Of a DNA stretch of 64,000 bases, positions 1 through 8,278 are shown piece after piece. The first letter of the stretch is position 1; every line of letters starts with the position of its first letter. The stretch covers positions 620,001-684,000 of the forward strand of contig JADJVS010000016.1 in the NCBI GenBank assembly GCA_016710465.1, in the 5' to 3' direction. The DNA comes from Sulfuritalea sp. (lineage in GTDB: Bacteria > Pseudomonadota > Gammaproteobacteria > Burkholderiales > Rhodocyclaceae). The position numbers and the translations under genes are program-made. The notes under the pieces are model-generated. The model searched no databases. It had not been told where the DNA came from and worked only from the letters and a program-made list of their open reading frames with translations.

Positions 1-16
1 GCCGTTTTCGTTTGCC

Positions 17-1315
17 TCAGCGCTCGAAGAGCGCGATCGACTCCAGGTGCGAGGTATGCGGAAACATGTTGGCTATCCCCGCGCCGGCCAGGCGATAGCC
101 CTTTTCATTTACCAGCACGGCAGCATCACGGGCCAAGGTTGCCGGACTGCAGGACACATAGACGATTCGCCACGGCGCAGCGCTTGACGGCAGGGCCTTG
201 ACCACCGCTATCGCGCCTTCGCGCGGCGGATCGATCAGGAGCTTGTCCAAGCGCCCAAGCGCGGCAATACTTTCCTCCGTGGCGGCGAACAGGTTGGCCA
301 CGCCAAATTCGCAGCGGCTCGCCAGGCCATTGCGCTCCGCATTCTGTCGTGCCCTTGCCACCAGCGCGGCACTGCCCTCGATCCCCAGCACTTGCGCGCC
401 CATGGTGGCGATCGGCAGGCTGAAGTTGCCCAAGCCGCAAAACAGATCGCCAATGCGCTCGTCTGCCCCGGGCTGCAACAAGGTCATGGCCCGGCGCACC
501 AGGACCCGGTTCACCGCCGGATTGACCTGGGTAAATTCCGTCGGATGAAAAGCCAGTTCCAGGTTGAAATCCGGCAGCCGGTAGCTCAACAGGGCGGCAT
601 CCGGCGGATGCAGCAAGTGCGTTGAATCGACTCCCCCAGGTTGCAGGAACCAGACGATGCCATGCTCGTCGGCGAAATCCTTCAGCCGGTCCCTGTCCTG
701 GTCGCTCAAGGCCTCAAGGTGGCGCAGAACCAGCACGGTGCTCTCACCACCGACGGCTACCTCGATTTGCGGCAAGCGGTCGGGCCGCGACATGCCCTCT
801 ACCAGGTGCTTCAAATGCGGGATCAGGGCCGAAACAGGGGGCGGAAGAACAGGGCAGGAATCCATTACGGCAACAAAACTGCTGTGCCGCTCGCGAAAGC
901 CGACCAGCGCCCCGCCCTTGCTGACCACGGTACGCACCGAGAGCCGCGCACGGGACCTGTATGCCCAGGGAAACCCTGCAATTGGAGGAAAAAGTTGGTC
1001 GGCCTTCAGGCGCCCAATATGCCAGAGCGCGTCCTCGAGCACGCGCTGTTTGGCCGCTGTCTGTCCGGAACGATCAAGATGCTGCATTGAGCAGCCGCCA
1101 CAGGTTCCGAAATTCGGGCAACCCGGCACCACGCGCTGGCTGGAGGCCTTGACTACCGACAGGACGCTTGCGTTTTCATACCTCGGCTTGCGCCGGTAGC
1201 TGGCGTACTCGACGGTTTCACCGGGCAAGGCGCCCTCGATGAAAATCGCCTTGCCGTCCACGTGGGCAACGCCGCGCCCTTCATGATCCAGCGATTCAAT
1301 CACCGCAATCGGCAT
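17..1315 (-). CDS. rlmD: 23S rRNA (uracil-1939-C5)-methyltransferase RlmD
   Basis: SAM-dependent methyltransferase making m5U1939 in 23S rRNA. The product is 432 aa from the ATG at 1315. A GTG six codons upstream (1333) is possible, but it lies almost on top of the likely leftward -10 box. An N-terminal TRAM domain (about residues 1-55) is followed by the four cysteines of a [4Fe-4S] cluster (C66, C72, C75, C154; motif CPNFGTCGGCSMQH). The Rossmann methyltransferase half shows motif I DLFCGLGNFSLPIA, motif IV IDPPREGA and the nucleophile in YVSCSPATLARD (C389). Length and motifs match the RlmD/RumA family throughout. It is divergent from the hypothetical gene at 1391. Confidence 0.95.
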   Translation of the reverse strand: MPIAVIESLDHEGRGVAHVDGKAIFIEGALPGETVEYASYRRKPRYENASVLSVVKASSQRVVPGCPNFGTCGGCSMQHLDRSGQTAAKQRVLEDALWHIGRLKADQLFPPIAGFPWAYRSRARLSVRTVVSKGGALVGFRERHSSFVAVMDSCPVLPPPVSALIPHLKHLVEGMSRPDRLPQIEVAVGGESTVLVLRHLEALSDQDRDRLKDFADEHGIVWFLQPGGVDSTHLLHPPDAALLSYRLPDFNLELAFHPTEFTQVNPAVNRVLVRRAMTLLQPGADERIGDLFCGLGNFSLPIATMGAQVLGIEGSAALVARARQNAERNGLASRCEFGVANLFAATEESIAALGRLDKLLIDPPREGAIAVVKALPSSAAPWRIVYVSCSPATLARDAAVLVNEKGYRLAGAGIANMFPHTSHLESIALFER

Positions 1316-1342
1316 CTCAAGTCCCGGTCCCACAAAAAGGTC

Positions 1343-1358
1343 GCCGATTATAATCGGC
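1343..1358. promoter_or_regulatory. Perfect 16-bp palindrome carrying TATAAT in the rlmD divergent intergenic region
   Basis: GCCGATTATAATCGGC is its own reverse complement. It supplies a TATAAT on both strands (1349-1354 rightward, 1352-1347 leftward) between rlmD and the gene at 1391. I see no good -35 box at 16-18 bp on either side, so a shared core promoter or an operator is inferred from the -10 match and the symmetry only. Confidence 0.4.
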
Positions 1359-1390
1359 CATCGCGTCCCCGATTTCGCTCCATCCCCATC

Positions 1391-1873
1391 ATGGAACCCG
1401 CGTATTCGCTAATCACCACCGAGGCCGACTACCGTCACGCCTGCGATGTCGTCATCGCTCGCGCCCAATACGAGATCCTGATTTTTGATCGGGATCTTTC
1501 GGCGCCGCGCCTTGACGAAAAATCCCGCATCGACCTGCTGACACGTTTCCTCGCCGCCGAGGGACTGCGTCATTTGCGCATCGTGCTCCACGAACCGGAA
1601 ATCCTGCGCTCCCGCGCGCCCCGCCTGATGCAACTATTTGCCCGCTTCTCGCATCTGATTGAGATTCGGCAGTCACCCGACAACCTGCGACATCTTGCCG
1701 ACACGCATATCCTCGCCGACGACAACTGTGCGATACGGCGCTTTCAGTTCGACCAGCCTCGCAGTGCGCTGATCCTCGACGATCCGGGGGCTGTACATCC
1801 CTGGCGCCAGCGATTCGAGGATTTGTGGGAACAGTCGCTGCCCTGCCTGAGCGTCAATGCCACCGGGCTTTGA
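1391..1873 (+). CDS. Conserved hypothetical protein, possibly PLD-like
   Basis: 160 aa from the ATG at 1391. The frame is open upstream to 1262, but that part overlaps rlmD. No signal peptide or membrane segment is seen. The sequence looks like a small alpha/beta cytoplasmic protein. It has the segment ILIFDRDLSAPRLDEKSR near residues 28-45 and an internal DTHILADDNCAIRRFQF motif around residues 110-126, reminiscent of the second half of a phospholipase-D-like fold. I recognise it only as the kind of short domain of unknown function found beside rlmD in betaproteobacteria; no catalytic HKD motif is present. Function unknown. Confidence 0.75.
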   Translation: MEPAYSLITTEADYRHACDVVIARAQYEILIFDRDLSAPRLDEKSRIDLLTRFLAAEGLRHLRIVLHEPEILRSRAPRLMQLFARFSHLIEIRQSPDNLRHLADTHILADDNCAIRRFQFDQPRSALILDDPGAVHPWRQRFEDLWEQSLPCLSVNATGL

Positions 1874-1916
1874 CCGGAATTGCGATGAGGACCGTGATTT
1901 ATTGCCGATATCCGCT

Positions 1917-1944
1917 TTGGTATCCACAACAAAAGCGATATAAT
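1917..1944 (+). promoter_or_regulatory. Sigma-70-type promoter for the Met-rich lipoprotein gene
   Basis: TTGGTA (1917-1922), a 16-bp spacer and a perfect TATAAT (1939-1944). Transcription would begin near 1951, giving a leader of about 68 nt before the ATG at 2019. Confidence 0.6.
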
Positions 1945-1949
1945 TTCGG

Positions 1950-1979
1950 GTTGTCGGGTCGCGCCCGGCAACAATTTTT
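1950..1979 (+). promoter_or_regulatory. Hairpin plus U-run at the 5' end of the lipoprotein transcript
   Basis: GTTGTCGGG (1950-1958) pairs with CCCGGCAAC (1964-1972) with one G-U wobble around a 5-nt loop, then AATTTTT follows. It sits right after the predicted start point. It could be a 5'-stabilising hairpin or an attenuator; the sequence does not decide. Confidence 0.45.
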
Positions 1980-2018
1980 GTCATACCCTGCCACTCCTCT
2001 ATCGATAAAGGACTTTCC

Positions 2019-2396
2019 ATGAAGAACTCTCTCCTCGTAGCCTCCCTCCTGGCCGTTGCCCTCGCCGCCTGCAGCAAGCAAGAGCCCCCGAAGCCCGCCG
2101 AGCCGCCCAAGGTCGAAGCGCCCAAGCCCGCCGCTGAAGCGCCGAAGCCCGCCGACGCGCAAGCCGGCATGGCTGGCATGTCCGGCATGGCTGGTCAGCA
2201 AGGCATGGCTGGCATGTCCGGCATGGCTGGCCAGCAAGGCATGGCTGGCATGTCCGGCATGGCTGGCCAGCAAGGCATGGCTGGCATGTCCGGTATGGCC
2301 GGTGCTCCTGCTGCGGCTCCGGCTGCCGCTGCTCCGGCTGCCGCCGCCGCTCCGGCCGCCCCCGCCGCCGCGCCTGCCGCTCCGGCGAAGAAGTAA
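2019..2396 (+). CDS. Met-rich, Ala/Pro-rich lipoprotein
   Basis: 125-aa predicted lipoprotein. The signal peptide MKNSLLVASLLAVALAAC ends in a lipobox (LAAC, Cys18), so the mature protein should be lipid-anchored. After a Lys/Pro/Glu segment come three and a half copies of the 12-residue unit GMAGMSGMAGQQ, then an Ala-Pro tail ending in Lys-Lys. No globular domain is evident. Regularly spaced methionines recall Met motifs that bind Cu(I) or Ag(I) in periplasmic metal-handling proteins, but that is inference; a spacer protein is equally possible. A good AAAGGA ribosome binding site precedes the ATG. It has its own promoter and a strong downstream terminator, so it is monocistronic. Confidence 0.85.
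   Translation: MKNSLLVASLLAVALAACSKQEPPKPAEPPKVEAPKPAAEAPKPADAQAGMAGMSGMAGQQGMAGMSGMAGQQGMAGMSGMAGQQGMAGMSGMAGAPAAAPAAAAPAAAAAPAAPAAAPAAPAKK
2166..2303 (+). repeat. 36-bp in-frame tandem repeat (GMAGMSGMAGQQ)
   Basis: Units at 2166-2201, 2202-2237 and 2238-2273, plus a partial fourth unit, are nearly identical in DNA, suggesting recent slippage-type expansion. Each full unit adds three methionines. Confidence 0.9.
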
Positions 2397-2416
2397 TTTT
2401 TCTTCGGCCTCAGGGC

Positions 2417-2447
2417 AAAAAAGCCAGCCTTCGGGCTGGCTTTTTTT
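2417..2447. terminator. Bidirectional intrinsic terminator
   Basis: AAGCCAGCC (2421-2429) pairs with GGCTGGCTT (2434-2442) around a TTCG tetraloop. An A-run lies on the left and a T-run on the right, so it can end both the lipoprotein transcript and the leftward dapA-bamC-MBL operon. Confidence 0.9.
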
Positions 2448-3207
2448 ATATCTCGCGCCAGTCAAACCCCGCATCCTGGGACGCAACTCCGATCCATCCC
2501 GGCGCGCAGTCCAGCACTTCAGACAACGCCCGGCACGCAAGCTCAGGCGTATTGTTCTGTTCCGAGATGTGCGCGGCAACGACATGTCGCAAGCGTGACC
2601 GGTCGATTCTCGCCAGCAGAGACGCCGCGGCGGCATTGTCCAGGTGGCCGAGCGATCCGGCGATTCGCCGCTTCAAATGAAGCGGATAGGCGCCCTTCTC
2701 CAGCATGGCCAGGTCGTGGTTGCATTCCAGCACGATGGCATCGCTGCGATCAAGCATGGCGACCATATGCGTTGTCACGTGCCCCGCATCCGTCAGCACC
2801 GCCAGCCGCGCGCCACCATCGGCCAGGATGTATTGCACCGGCTCCCGCGCGTCATGAGGTACCGGAAACGGCTGCACCTGGATATCCTGGTATGCGAATG
2901 CCTCATGGCTGTCGATGAGCTTGATCTCCGAGCCCGGTTCGCTTCGGCCGGAAGCAGACAGGCTCCCGGCTGTAAGCAGAACCTGCCAGCCAAATCGCCC
3001 GGCGCAGGCAAAGGCACCGCCGATATGATCGGTATGCTCGTGGGTAACCAGGATTGCGCTGACATCGTCCGTCGCGACTCCCAGGCGCCCCAGGCGCCGC
3101 AGGGTTTCGCGCGGCCCAAATCCGGCATCTATCAGCAGGCGCGTGGCACCGGATTCAACGAGCAGCGAATTTCCCCGGCTGCCGCTGCCGAGCGAGGCAA
3201 ATCGCAC
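2446..3207 (-). CDS. MBL-fold metallohydrolase, YycJ/WalJ-like
   Basis: 253-aa metallo-beta-lactamase-fold hydrolase with the metal-binding signature THEHTDH (H56, H58, D60, H61). The start MRFASLGSGSRGN is typical of the YycJ/WalJ group, a probable nuclease or phosphodiesterase family; the substrate here is not known. No signal peptide, so cytoplasmic. The start is GTG at 3207, 10 bp after the bamC stop, which fits co-transcription with dapA and bamC. The operon ends at the bidirectional terminator just downstream. Confidence 0.85.
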   Translation of the reverse strand: MRFASLGSGSRGNSLLVESGATRLLIDAGFGPRETLRRLGRLGVATDDVSAILVTHEHTDHIGGAFACAGRFGWQVLLTAGSLSASGRSEPGSEIKLIDSHEAFAYQDIQVQPFPVPHDAREPVQYILADGGARLAVLTDAGHVTTHMVAMLDRSDAIVLECNHDLAMLEKGAYPLHLKRRIAGSLGHLDNAAAASLLARIDRSRLRHVVAAHISEQNNTPELACRALSEVLDCAPGWIGVASQDAGFDWREI

Positions 3208-3217
3208 CGAATCCGGC

Positions 3218-4366
3218 CTACTTCAGTTGCTCGTGCAGCAGGCCAAGTATCCGCCGCGAGGTATCGGATCGATCGACGCCGCCCTCCCGAGTGAGGACCT
3301 CGACCCGAGTTGCCGCACCCTCGGCCCGCAGGTGGATACGATACTGGATCTGATCCGATTTTTCGTTCGCCCCGCCGCGCCAGAATGCCAGCTTGGAAAG
3401 AAAGCCCTTGCTCTCATCCTTCTTCTTGCCGTCGATTTCGGGATCGACATAACGAACGAAATACAGGCCCTGGGCACGATCGCGGTCCTCGACGGTGAAT
3501 CCGACGCGATCCAGGGCCAAACCAACGCGGCGCCAGGCACGATCGAAGGCTTCTTCAAGCAGCACCGCGCCGGCCCCGTCCGCCGCGCGTGACAACTTCG
3601 CGCGATCCTGTCGCTGCTCGGCGGCAACCATGGACTTGGCACGCGCCTCCTCGACACCAAGACGCACCATCAGGCGGCGCAGCATTTCAGCTTCCAGTTC
3701 GGGGTCCGCCGGCCTGGGTTGCCAACGAGTCTCGCTCTTGCCTTCGTTGGTAAAAATCTCGTACATGCCGCGATGGCTGATGTAGATCTCGACCGTGCCT
3801 GGCTCGGCGCCCTTTTCGAGCCGAGTGCGAAACTTGTCTCGCTCCGGGGTTGAATAAACGCTATCGAAGACCTTGCCTATGGTGCCGCGGATAAAGTCCT
3901 GCGGCAGTTTGGCGCGGTTCTCTGCCCAGTCGGTTTCCATGATGCCCGCCTCGGGCAGTTCGACGTTGATCAGGAATCCCAGTTCCTGCCAGAACTCCTT
4001 GACTCCGGGCCAGAGCTTTTCCGGGACCCCGCCGACGACCAGCCAACGCTGCGTGCCCGAACGCTCGATCCGCATCTTGTCGACCTGCGGCAACAGGTCC
4101 TGGGCCGTGCTGGTGCGCGCCTGACCGGCCCGCTCCGTCGAATAGGCGGAGAAAGTCGCAGAGCCCTTGCCCGATGAGACATCCGGTACCGTATAGCGTT
4201 CGTCGCGGCTCTGCTGGGTGAGGTCCGGAGGAATCTCGAGCGGCGGCAACTTGCCGGCCGACTTGTATTCGATCTTTTTCGACTCGGGCAGGATGTTGCC
4301 GCTGCAACCGGCAAGCACGCCAAACAGCGCTACCGAGGCCGAGATCAGGAGATATGGCTTTCTCAT
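3218..4366 (-). CDS. bamC: Outer membrane assembly lipoprotein BamC
   Basis: 382-aa lipoprotein of the BAM complex, which inserts beta-barrel proteins into the outer membrane. Signal peptide MRKPYLLISASVALFGVLAGC has lipobox LAGC. It is followed by the unstructured region typical of BamC/NlpB (KSAGKLPPLEIPPDL, DERYTVPD) and two helix-grip domains. The second domain starts near AVLLEEAFDRAWRRVGLALDR and includes YFVRYVDPE. I chose the ATG at 4366 because upstream in-frame starts add a non-signal extension overlapping dapA. dapA ends 16 bp upstream; the dapA-bamC pairing is classic in proteobacteria. Confidence 0.92.
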   Translation of the reverse strand: MRKPYLLISASVALFGVLAGCSGNILPESKKIEYKSAGKLPPLEIPPDLTQQSRDERYTVPDVSSGKGSATFSAYSTERAGQARTSTAQDLLPQVDKMRIERSGTQRWLVVGGVPEKLWPGVKEFWQELGFLINVELPEAGIMETDWAENRAKLPQDFIRGTIGKVFDSVYSTPERDKFRTRLEKGAEPGTVEIYISHRGMYEIFTNEGKSETRWQPRPADPELEAEMLRRLMVRLGVEEARAKSMVAAEQRQDRAKLSRAADGAGAVLLEEAFDRAWRRVGLALDRVGFTVEDRDRAQGLYFVRYVDPEIDGKKKDESKGFLSKLAFWRGGANEKSDQIQYRIHLRAEGAATRVEVLTREGGVDRSDTSRRILGLLHEQLK

Positions 4367-4382
4367 CGGGAGGCTTTGATGG

Positions 4383-5267
4383 TCAAACGGCGATGCCGGC
4401 GTCGCGCATCGCAAGGCGCAGGCGGTCATGGAATTCGGCAGAAAAACGCGTCATCGGCAGGCGGATCCCTCCCGCGATCAAGCCCATCTGCTGCACGGCC
4501 CATTTGACCGGAATGGGGTTTGCCTCAAGGAACAGGTTGCGATGCAGACCGATCAGCCTTTGGTTAAGTTCCCTTGCCAGGACGGCATTTCCGGCGATCG
4601 CCGCGGCGCACATCTGATGCATCAGCCGTGGCGCGACGTTGGCCGTCACCGAAATCGACCCCTTGCCCCCGAGCAACATCAGCGCGATGGCAGTCGCGTC
4701 ATCGCCGCTGTACACATTGAAGCCAACAGGGACGCGCATCAACAAATCGGCGCCACGTTCGAGGTTGCCGGTGGCGTCCTTGATACCGACGATACCCGGC
4801 ACCTGCGCCAGCCGCAGGATCGCGTCATTGCCTAGATCGGCGACCGTGCGTCCGGGCACGTTGTACAGGATCATTGGCAAATCGACGGCCTCGGCAATGG
4901 CCTTGAAATGCTGGTACAGGCCTTCCTGAGTCGGCTTGTTGTAGTAGGGCACCACTGAGAGGTGGGCATCCGCGCCCGACCTGCGGGCAAACTTGGCCAG
5001 TTCGATGGCCTCGCGAGTCGAATTGGCACCGGTGCCGGCAATTACCGGAATGCGCCCGGCAACCCGTCGCACCGCGGTCTCTATCAGCGCACAGTGCTCT
5101 TCGACGTCGACCGTCGGCGACTCACCGGTGGTGCCGACCACCACGACCGCATCCGTGCCCTCGGCCACATGCCAGTCGAGCAAGCGCTCGAAACCGGGCA
5201 GATCAAGCGCGCCGTCCTCCTGCATCGGACTGAGGATCGCAGGAATGGAACCCTGTATGGTCTTCAT
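4383..5267 (-). CDS. dapA: 4-hydroxy-tetrahydrodipicolinate synthase
   Basis: 294-aa TIM-barrel enzyme condensing pyruvate with aspartate semialdehyde, the first committed step of the diaminopimelate/lysine pathway. Schiff-base Lys163 lies in GIVGIKDATGN. The proton relay includes Tyr135 and Thr46/47 (GTTGESPT), with Arg140 in YNVPGR, all within two positions of the E. coli numbering. The ATG at 5267 gives MKTIQGSIPAILSPM, the expected DapA start; the longer reading is non-homologous. First gene of the dapA-bamC-MBL operon. Confidence 0.96.
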   Translation of the reverse strand: MKTIQGSIPAILSPMQEDGALDLPGFERLLDWHVAEGTDAVVVVGTTGESPTVDVEEHCALIETAVRRVAGRIPVIAGTGANSTREAIELAKFARRSGADAHLSVVPYYNKPTQEGLYQHFKAIAEAVDLPMILYNVPGRTVADLGNDAILRLAQVPGIVGIKDATGNLERGADLLMRVPVGFNVYSGDDATAIALMLLGGKGSISVTANVAPRLMHQMCAAAIAGNAVLARELNQRLIGLHRNLFLEANPIPVKWAVQQMGLIAGGIRLPMTRFSAEFHDRLRLAMRDAGIAV

Positions 5268-5369
5268 GAATATTCCCGGATGGTTGGCGCGGCCAAAGAC
5301 GGCACGCACCGGCTGTGAACGCTGGATTTTAACCGATCAGCGGGCGCCTTCGACGCCGGCAACCTCCGC

Positions 5370-6296
5370 TTACAAATCCGCCAGCACCTTGATATGCGTA
5401 ACCACGCTGCGTGCCAGCGCCGAAAGCACATAGCCCCCTTCAAGCAGCGAAACCACGCGGCCCTTGGCATATTCATTGGCGATCTGTTTGATCTGCTGGG
5501 TGACCCAGGCATAGTCGGATTCGACCAGCCCCAGCGACGCCATGTCATCCTCATAATGCGCGTCGAAACCGGCCGAGACGAAGATCATCTCCGGCTTGAA
5601 TTCGCGCAGGCGCGGCAGCCAGATATCGGCGACGACTCCGCGGAAATCCTCGCCACGGGTTCCTGCGGGGAGCGGCACGTTGCACATGTTGGGCGCCGGA
5701 TTCTCCGTGCCGCAATAGGGGTAAAAGGGGTGCTGGAAGATACCCGCCATCAGCACGCGCTCATCGCCGGCAAAGATTTCTTCGGTGCCATTGCCGTGAT
5801 GCACGTCGAAATCGATGATCGCCACGCGCGACAGTCCCCAGGCATCAAGGGCATGGCGCGCGGCCACCGCCACGTTGTTGAAGAAGCAGAAGCCCATGGC
5901 CTTGGCCCGCTCGGCATGGTGGCCGGGCGGGCGTATCGCGCAAAACGCGGTTTGCGCCTCGCCGCGCATCACCAGATCGGTGGCGTGGCAGCCGGCGCCC
6001 GCCGAACGCAGCGCCGCCTGCAGAGTCCCGGGCGACATCGCGGTATCCGGATCGAGATGCACGATGCCATGCGCCGGGCTGCTGTTCTTCACGTGCTCGA
6101 CATAGTCGCGCGGATGCACCCTGAGCAGTTGCGCCTCGTCGGCCAGCGGCGCGTCGTGGAACTGCAGATAAACGTCGAGACCGGAGGCGATCAGTCGATC
6201 GCTGATCGCGCCGAGGCGGTCGGGACATTCGGGATGGTGGGCGCCCATGTCGTGCTGCCAGCAATCGCGATGGGTAATGAAGGCGGTAATGGTCAT
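5370..6296 (-). CDS. Histone deacetylase-family (class II-like) amidohydrolase
   Basis: 308-aa Zn-dependent deacetylase of the arginase/HDAC fold. Visible motifs are HHPECPDR near residue 20, RPPGHHAERAKAMGFCFFN (catalytic H126/H127), IIDFDVHHGNGTEEIF (metal ligands D164 and H166) and SAGFDAHYEDD (third metal ligand). Bacterial members act on acetylated lysine, polyamines or similar amides; the substrate here is unknown. ATG at 6296 gives MTITAFITHRDC, the usual start. Probably transcribed from its own promoter, divergent from the MoxR gene. 102 bp separate it from dapA, with no obvious terminator. Confidence 0.9.
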   Translation of the reverse strand: MTITAFITHRDCWQHDMGAHHPECPDRLGAISDRLIASGLDVYLQFHDAPLADEAQLLRVHPRDYVEHVKNSSPAHGIVHLDPDTAMSPGTLQAALRSAGAGCHATDLVMRGEAQTAFCAIRPPGHHAERAKAMGFCFFNNVAVAARHALDAWGLSRVAIIDFDVHHGNGTEEIFAGDERVLMAGIFQHPFYPYCGTENPAPNMCNVPLPAGTRGEDFRGVVADIWLPRLREFKPEMIFVSAGFDAHYEDDMASLGLVESDYAWVTQQIKQIANEYAKGRVVSLLEGGYVLSALARSVVTHIKVLADL

Positions 6297-6374
6297 GACG
6301 GAGGTCTTGCCTGATGTCTTACAATGGGCCGAAAAGCCTATTATCCAACAAAGTCCGCGCAAATCCCCGACCCC

Positions 6375-7295
<921 letters not shown>

Positions 7296-7297
7296 AC

Positions 7298-8278
7298 ATG
7301 CTGGCGACGTTGCGCCACCGCCTCCATGAAGCCTTCGTGCGCTGGGCGGTGCCGGTACGGGCGCCCGAACCCGCGCCGATCATCCTCACGCAACGCCGCG
7401 TGTATGTCCTGCCGACGGCGGCCGGGCTGAGCTATGGCACGGCGCTGATCGTGATCCTGCTTGGCGCCATGAACTACAACCTGAGCCTCGGCCACGCGCT
7501 GGTATTCCTGCTTGCCGGACTGGGCGTCGTCACCATCCTGCATACTTTCCGCAACATGGCGCTGATCGCGCTCAGCCCGGGGCGCTGCGACCCGGTGTTC
7601 GCCGGTGGCACGGCGCAATTCGCCCTGGTGCTGGAAAATCGCCGATCCGATGCGCGAACCAGCCTGCGCGTCTTCATCGGCGATGGCGAGCCCGTGGAAA
7701 TCGACATCGGCGCCCAGTCCAGCGTGATCGCCCTGCTGCCGATTGCGGCGGTCAGACGCGGATGGATGCGGGTGCCGCGCATCACCATCGAGACGACCTG
7801 GCCCCTGGGGCTGGTACGTGCCTGGAGCTACGTCGTTCCCGACCTCAGTTGCCTGGTTTATCCCGCGCCGGCCGCCAAGGCCCCAAGCTTGCCCTGGACC
7901 AGCGACTCGTCACGCGGGACGTCCCGCGAGGGTCGTGGTGCCGACGACTTCGCCGGCATGCGCGATCACCAGCCCGCGGATTCGCCACGCCATGTCGCGT
8001 GGAAAACCGTGGCGCGCCAGCAGGACGGCCCGCTCCTGACCAAGCTGTTCTCCGGCGCGGCTGCGGCGCAGGTCTGGCTGGAATGGAGCGCGTTGCCGGA
8101 GGCCATGGGTACGGAGCAGCGCCTGTCGCGGCTTGCGCGCTGGATGCTGGACGCCGAGGCCGCCGGCCACGCCTGGGGTCTGCGCATCCCCGGCCTGCGC
8201 CTGGCGCCGGACCATGGCGCCACCCACCTGGGCAACGGCCTGCGCGCCCTGGCGCTGTACCAGGATGGCGCGCGCTAA
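7298..8278 (+). CDS. DUF58 domain-containing membrane protein
   Basis: 326 aa. Two adjacent membrane segments lie near residues 35-80 (TAAGLSYGTALIVILLGA and ALVFLLAGLGVVTIL). Then comes a beta-rich region and the DUF58 core GRGADDFAGMRDH followed by RHVAWKTVAR, the family hallmark. DUF58 proteins are found with MoxR ATPases and are thought to be membrane partners; biochemical role unknown. It starts 2 bp after the MoxR stop and its end overlaps the TgpA start by 14 bp, so the three are surely one operon. Confidence 0.92.
   Translation: MLATLRHRLHEAFVRWAVPVRAPEPAPIILTQRRVYVLPTAAGLSYGTALIVILLGAMNYNLSLGHALVFLLAGLGVVTILHTFRNMALIALSPGRCDPVFAGGTAQFALVLENRRSDARTSLRVFIGDGEPVEIDIGAQSSVIALLPIAAVRRGWMRVPRITIETTWPLGLVRAWSYVVPDLSCLVYPAPAAKAPSLPWTSDSSRGTSREGRGADDFAGMRDHQPADSPRHVAWKTVARQQDGPLLTKLFSGAAAAQVWLEWSALPEAMGTEQRLSRLARWMLDAEAAGHAWGLRIPGLRLAPDHGATHLGNGLRALALYQDGAR

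Noticed and set aside
6297..6374. TATTAT at 6339-6344 as a promoter for the MoxR gene
   Set aside because: No -35 box at proper spacing; too weak to list although a promoter is expected in this divergent gap.
8133..8264. Longer N-terminal start for the TgpA-type protein
   Set aside because: The added 44 codons overlap DUF58 and lack membrane or family similarity; the ATG at 8265 gives the normal short cytoplasmic start.
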